From assembly GCA_017649745.1 (NCBI GenBank), contig JAGCGE010000231.1, positions 1-56,326 on the forward strand: a stretch of 56,326 bases of DNA, read 5' to 3'. The stretch is from Clostridiales bacterium (lineage in GTDB: Bacteria > Bacillota_A > Clostridia > Saccharofermentanales > Saccharofermentanaceae). The position numbers were made by a program, and so were the translations under genes. Below, piece by piece: positions 55,783 to 56,326 of the stretch (position 1 is its first letter; each line of letters starts with the position of its first letter). Below the pieces are notes generated by a model. The model did no database searches and had not been told where the DNA came from. It saw only the letters and a program-made list of their open reading frames with translations.

Positions 55783-56311
55783 AGTGAGAATTATGAAACA
55801 AAAAAGACCCCTTCAAAAACAAGCATAGGCATATAAGCTTATGAGAGAGGAGTGAGAATTATGGCTGATCAAGAAGCTGTTAAAGAGACTGAGAATTACG
55901 ATTATTATTTAACAACTAAAGACAACCCATATGATCCCAAAACTCAATTCGAAGAGTGGTATATGTATGACCTTATGCTTGGCTATAATACACTTCAAAG
56001 ATTAGCTAAAATGGAAGACTATCTAGCGCAAAAGCTCAAGATAGATAGCGAAAAGTCTATACATAACGCCGCCATTTCAGAGATGGTACGTCTAGATCCA
56101 CTCGAAGTGTACTATGTTAGCAAGTATAGAGAATCCCCACAAGAATACGTGACAGCTACAGAAGACCAGAAAAAAGTTGGTAGTACTTGCGAAAGAATTG
56201 TAACGAAAAAGTGAGAATTTTGAAGAAAAAAATTGCACCAAATTTCAGCAAAATTCTAGCGAAAACTCTAGAAAAACTGGAAAAATTTTTACGGGCGCTG
56301 AAGTGAGAATT
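55782..56311 (+). repeat. AAGTGAGAATT direct repeats
   Basis: Copies at 55782-55792, 55851-55860 (first A replaced by G at its edge), 56209-56219 and 56301-56311; a fifth copy lies far away at 34403-34413. Two copies stand directly before an ATG and one contains a stop codon. Confidence 0.7.
55861..56214 (+). CDS. conserved phage protein (DNPY..F protein)
   Basis: A 117-aa acidic protein with YLTTKDNPYDPKTQFEEWY (in the pattern DNPY.P..QF.EW), then LGYNTLQRLAKM and AAISEMVRLDPLEVYYV. This type is very common near the terminase end of Firmicutes phage genomes; its role is unknown to me. ATG 55861 lies behind GGAGTGAGAATT, which resembles the junction module of the 35-41 kb genes. Its TGA stop lies inside another AAGTGAGAATT copy. 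Confidence 0.7.
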   Translation: MADQEAVKETENYDYYLTTKDNPYDPKTQFEEWYMYDLMLGYNTLQRLAKMEDYLAQKLKIDSEKSIHNAAISEMVRLDPLEVYYVSKYRESPQEYVTATEDQKKVGSTCERIVTKK

Positions 56312-56326
56312 CTTTAGTACCCCCCC

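Larger units (their letters stand above)
55350..55860 (+). other. hairpin-rich non-coding region
   Basis: About 510 nt without a convincing gene. It contains a terminator, three large inverted repeats (listed separately), repeated TTTAAAG and three C-runs of the form ATACCCCC. Tiny ORFs of 9 and 11 codons occur (55569, 55793) but have no Shine-Dalgarno. Replication origin, packaging site or regulatory RNA are all possible. Confidence 0.5.

Noticed and set aside
1..56326. Circular genome closed between the two ends of the window
   Set aside because: Joining the ends puts a TAG in frame shortly before the partial first gene and gives no start codon; no terminal repeat is visible.
1..56326. Alternative genetic code (TAG or TGA recoding)
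   Set aside because: All three stop codons end well-supported genes at expected lengths and in-frame TAG or TGA is not seen in conserved genes.
1..56326. CRISPR array or insertion sequence
   Set aside because: Repeats present are promoter, terminator and junction elements with genes between them; no regular repeat-spacer units and no transposase.
1..56326. Lysogeny module
   Set aside because: No integrase, excisionase, CI/Cro-like pair or divergent promoter region could be recognised.

Overview
This 56.3 kb window reads as a nearly complete genome, or a large genome section, of a tailed phage with long non-contractile tail architecture (siphophage-like). Gene order, low GC content, strong AGGAGG ribosome binding sites and the protein families all point to a Gram-positive, Clostridia-type (Lachnospiraceae/Ruminococcaceae-like, gut) host; the host is an inference. 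TAA, TAG and TGA are all used as stops, so I see no recoding. All genes that I can support lie on the + strand. I found no integrase, excisionase or CI-like repressor, so a virulent life style is likely. The window opens inside a gene and ends in a C-run; I cannot show that the two ends join.

Layout. 1-4.1 kb: partial gene, HNH nuclease, SH3 protein, head-tail connector, a putative receptor-binding/baseplate protein, XhlA-like protein, holin and endolysin. 4.1-12.6 kb: packaging and head genes (terminase large subunit, portal with a long C-terminal scaffold-like arm, a prohead protease-major capsid fusion, a probable -1 frameshift capsid extension), mixed with three proteins carrying a WG..R tag-like motif. 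12.6-27.3 kb: head closure, tail terminator, major tail protein, tail chaperones, 2174-aa tape measure, distal tail protein and a 1346-aa tail tip protein with a C-terminal S74-type chaperone. 27.3-32.7 kb: an unusual accessory block in which small, mostly membrane-protein genes stand one or two at a time, most of them behind a copy of one promoter-like element and ending in a terminator whose loop often holds the stop codon; two structured non-coding RNAs are embedded here. 32.6-46 kb: a dense row of small genes (zinc-ribbon, coiled-coil and unknown proteins) joined by a recurring stop-start module. 46.2-55.3 kb: replication and transcription: a 1255-aa SF3 helicase-primase-family B DNA polymerase fusion, ssDNA-binding protein, SF2 helicase, VRR-NUC nuclease, PD-(D/E)XK nuclease, and a 925-aa protein with the two signature motifs of a single-chain two-barrel RNA polymerase. 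55.35-56.3 kb: a hairpin-rich non-coding stretch and one conserved phage gene.

How it fits together. The most interesting hypothesis is a phage-specific transcription system: a candidate single-polypeptide RNA polymerase (52572-55349) that carries an H-Y-G/WGSG peptide resembling the tag on head-module proteins, together with 16 copies of a promoter-like element (TTTTTCGCG, then TAGAATC, then TATAATG) whose CGC-to-TATAAT distance is always 18 nt. Whether that polymerase reads these promoters, and whether it is packaged in the virion, is inference. A second strong pattern is the over-abundance of the 7-mer TGATATT on the + strand of the right half of the window (about 70 copies between 33.5 and 55.4 kb against two that I found in the first 17 kb).
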